Assembly: GCA_938009055.1 (NCBI GenBank)
Contig: CALLIO010000213.1
Location: forward strand, 1-7,581
DNA: 7,581 nucleotides
Source of the DNA: an uncultured Altererythrobacter sp.
GTDB lineage: Bacteria; Pseudomonadota; Alphaproteobacteria; Sphingomonadales; Sphingomonadaceae
Direction: 5' to 3'
Part shown: positions 6,027-7,581 of the stretch, one piece after another
Numbering within the stretch: the stretch's first letter is position 1
Layout of the letters: each line of letters opens with the position of its first letter
Made by a program: the position numbers and the translations under genes
Notes under the pieces: model-generated
The model's database searches: none
Seen by the model: the letters and a program-made list of their open reading frames with translations, nothing else
Told to the model about the DNA's origin: nothing

Positions 6027-7430
6027 ATGGGAATTCGGATTTCAGCGCTTGGACTGGCGGCATTAAGCGCGCTTGCCGCTGGCTGTCAGCAAGCCCCGCT
6101 CACGCCTGACAATATGATGTGCGATTTCCGCACTGTGACAATGCAAGTCGCTGTGCCCGTGTCGCGCCCGGCTGACCTACGCGAGCGCACTCCTTCTGCC
6201 TTTGCTGCCGAGATCGAAAGCAGCCTGCGCGCCCATGACAAAGCCAACACTGGCGAGCCAGCGCGCATCCTCGCGCTGTCGGGCGGTAGCGAACACGGCG
6301 CATTTGGAGCCGGCGTTTTGCAAGGCTGGGGCGGTACCGGCCAATTGCCAGACTTCCAGATCGTGACCGGCATTTCAACGGGCGCGATCCTGTCCACCTT
6401 TGCCTTCGTCAATGATGCCCCCGCTGCCGTCGCGGGCTATACAATCGAAAATGAAGCCGAGCTCATCACCGTCTATGCCAAGCCCAAGGATGGCAAGCCA
6501 GACATAGGCAATTACGCATCATTGGTGGAGCGTGGTTCTTTTGCCAATCTCGACCCATTGCGCGCACGATTAGCTGAATTCTTAACCGATGAGGTGCTGC
6601 AAAAAGTGGCAACGCGCCATGCCGCCGGTGCGCGGCTGTATGTGGGTGCAACCGATGCCGACAGCGGCGATGCCGTCGCCTTTGATATGGGTGAAATGGC
6701 CAGCCGCTATGTTGAAGCGGCGCCTGATACGGAACGCGGCATTTACAAGGATTGCTATGTCAGCGCGATCATAGCCAGCTCTTCCTCGCCGATCGCCGCG
6801 CCGCCCGCCTTTATCGACAACACTATGTATATTGACGGCGGAGTGCGCTTTGGCTTGTTCTCGGACAGCGTGTTCGAAGCCTTTTTCCGCCGCCAGCATC
6901 AGATGACGGATGCCTATTCCTTCGAAGAGGCAGCTTTGGAAGAGGAGTTGCCACCTGCCGCGCCGGAGATCACCGCGCCGCTGGTCTATGCCATTGTCAA
7001 TGGCACGCTCAATCTGCCTGCGGCCAAATGCCCCAAGGCTGATACCAGCCTTTGCAAAAATGACCCGCCATATGGCGGTAAGGACGGGCAGCATAAGGAT
7101 TGGAACATCCTCGACCTGCTGCTCCAAACTGAACATATTTTGGTGAACGAGGTTTACCGCTTCTCAGCGCTCGCGGTGGAGGCGGATGCTTGCGAACAGG
7201 CTGGATGCTTCAATTTCCTGCGTATCGAAAAGGATATGGCCGATTTTGAGTATGTGATGCTCAATGAAGAGGGGGTTCTCACCCCTGCGCCCTGCCCTGA
7301 ATGGAAACAGGTGGACATCGAGCTTGATGACCCTTTGCAATTCCACAAACGCTATATGCGCTGCCTGATTGGCTATGGGGAAAAGTCGGTCCAGGACGCG
7401 CAATGGGGCTACCCCGTCCCGCCAAGCTAG
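6027..7430 (+). CDS. Patatin-like phospholipase, predicted lipoprotein
   Basis: The 467-aa protein is a predicted serine lipid acyl hydrolase anchored in the envelope. Residues 1-20 are a lipoprotein signal peptide with lipobox L-A-A-G-C, so C20 should be lipidated. The patatin domain is complete. The glycine-rich oxyanion segment is L-S-G-G-S-E-H-G-A-F-G-A-G (84-96), the nucleophile elbow is G115-I-S117-T-G119, and the catalytic Asp lies in D270-G-G272. S117 and D270 therefore form the expected Ser-Asp dyad. The oxyanion motif has Ser88 where a third Gly is more usual. The mature chain carries eight further cysteines (32, 243, 335, 343, 389, 394, 423, 446), most in the C-terminal half, compatible with disulfides in an oxidising compartment. 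The C-terminal region (about 310-467) is a long extension past the catalytic core, as in larger members of the family. The gene is divergent from rel and abuts convergent hemF. Family assignment is firm; substrate and exact membrane are inferred. Confidence 0.93.
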   Translation: MGIRISALGLAALSALAAGCQQAPLTPDNMMCDFRTVTMQVAVPVSRPADLRERTPSAFAAEIESSLRAHDKANTGEPARILALSGGSEHGAFGAGVLQGWGGTGQLPDFQIVTGISTGAILSTFAFVNDAPAAVAGYTIENEAELITVYAKPKDGKPDIGNYASLVERGSFANLDPLRARLAEFLTDEVLQKVATRHAAGARLYVGATDADSGDAVAFDMGEMASRYVEAAPDTERGIYKDCYVSAIIASSSSPIAAPPAFIDNTMYIDGGVRFGLFSDSVFEAFFRRQHQMTDAYSFEEAALEEELPPAAPEITAPLVYAIVNGTLNLPAAKCPKADTSLCKNDPPYGGKDGQHKDWNILDLLLQTEHILVNEVYRFSALAVEADACEQAGCFNFLRIEKDMADFEYVMLNEEGVLTPAPCPEWKQVDIELDDPLQFHKRYMRCLIGYGEKSVQDAQWGYPVPPS

Positions 7431-7581
7431 TCAGCTCCACACCGCTTCGGGCGGCAGGCTCATCAAAATCGCATCAATATTCCCGCCGGTCTTAAGGCCG
7501 AACAATGTCCCGCGATCATAGACCAGGTTGAATTCGGCATAGCGCCCGCGCCATTCAAGCTGCTGGCGCTTGTCCGCATCG
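7431..7581 (-). CDS. hemF: Aerobic coproporphyrinogen-III oxidase, C-terminal end (partial)
   Basis: Only the last 49 codons and the TGA (7433-7431) are in the window; the gene continues past the right edge. The minus-strand reading contains W-R-G-R-Y-A-E-F-N-L-V-Y-D-R-G-T-L-F-G-L (split here from the following K-T-G-G), then I-L-M-S-L-P-P near the end. This is the highly conserved C-terminal signature of oxygen-dependent HemF, which decarboxylates coproporphyrinogen III to protoporphyrinogen IX in haem synthesis. The tail after S-L-P-P is only E-A-V-W-S, a little shorter than the E. coli form. The stop codon abuts the patatin TAG with no spacer, so any terminator must lie inside the patatin coding sequence. 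Confidence 0.95.
   Translation of the reverse strand, partial: DADKRQQLEWRGRYAEFNLVYDRGTLFGLKTGGNIDAILMSLPPEAVWS

Noticed and set aside
6582..7136. 184-aa minus-strand open frame inside the patatin gene
   Set aside because: It overlaps conserved patatin residues on the opposite strand and shows no family motif, so it is treated as a shadow.
7442..7456. Short ccgc/gcgg hairpin as a terminator for the patatin gene
   Set aside because: It has a 4-bp stem within conserved hemF coding sequence and no following T run.

Overview
The window looks like a piece of ordinary chromosome from an alphaproteobacterium, most likely a sphingomonad of the Erythrobacter/Altererythrobacter type. The grounds are moderately high GC, weak or absent Shine-Dalgarno sites, a single long-form (p)ppGpp synthetase/hydrolase with the bifunctional RxKD signature, a cyclophilin with a signal peptide, and a hemF C-terminus of the usual proteobacterial form. 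The genus is an inference from sequence style, not from any comparison I could run.

Layout from left to right. Positions 1-146 hold no gene; the first ~36 bases resemble a small dispersed proteobacterial repeat. A tRNA-Ser(GGA) gene lies on the minus strand (147-236). A short divergent regulatory stretch with two perfect dyads (237-315) separates it from a plus-strand pair: a secreted, divergent cyclophilin-type peptidylprolyl isomerase (316-1443) and a DUF1905 protein (1436-1783) that overlaps it by 8 bases. Two minus-strand genes follow: a transmembrane methyl-accepting chemotaxis protein (1780-3663) and, upstream of it, the stringent-response enzyme Rel/SpoT (3790-5880). A 146-bp divergent intergenic region leads to a plus-strand patatin-like phospholipase lipoprotein (6027-7430). 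The window closes on the C-terminal 49 codons of hemF on the minus strand (7431 to the edge).

Packing is very tight. The DUF1905 and chemotaxis genes converge and share the four bases CTAG, each using TAG. The patatin and hemF genes converge with stop codons that abut exactly. No classical rho-independent terminator is visible. The genes do not form one pathway: they cover translation (tRNA), envelope protein folding, signal sensing, the stringent response, envelope lipid hydrolysis and haem synthesis. I see no phage, transposon, CRISPR, toxin-antitoxin or defence module.

The observations most worth a second look are small. They are a 9-bp GC-rich inverted repeat that would fold over the start region of the chemotaxis gene, a hairpin directly abutting the 5' end of the tRNA, a dyad in the rel leader, and altered active-site positions in the cyclophilin and patatin proteins. 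No new multi-gene system is evident.
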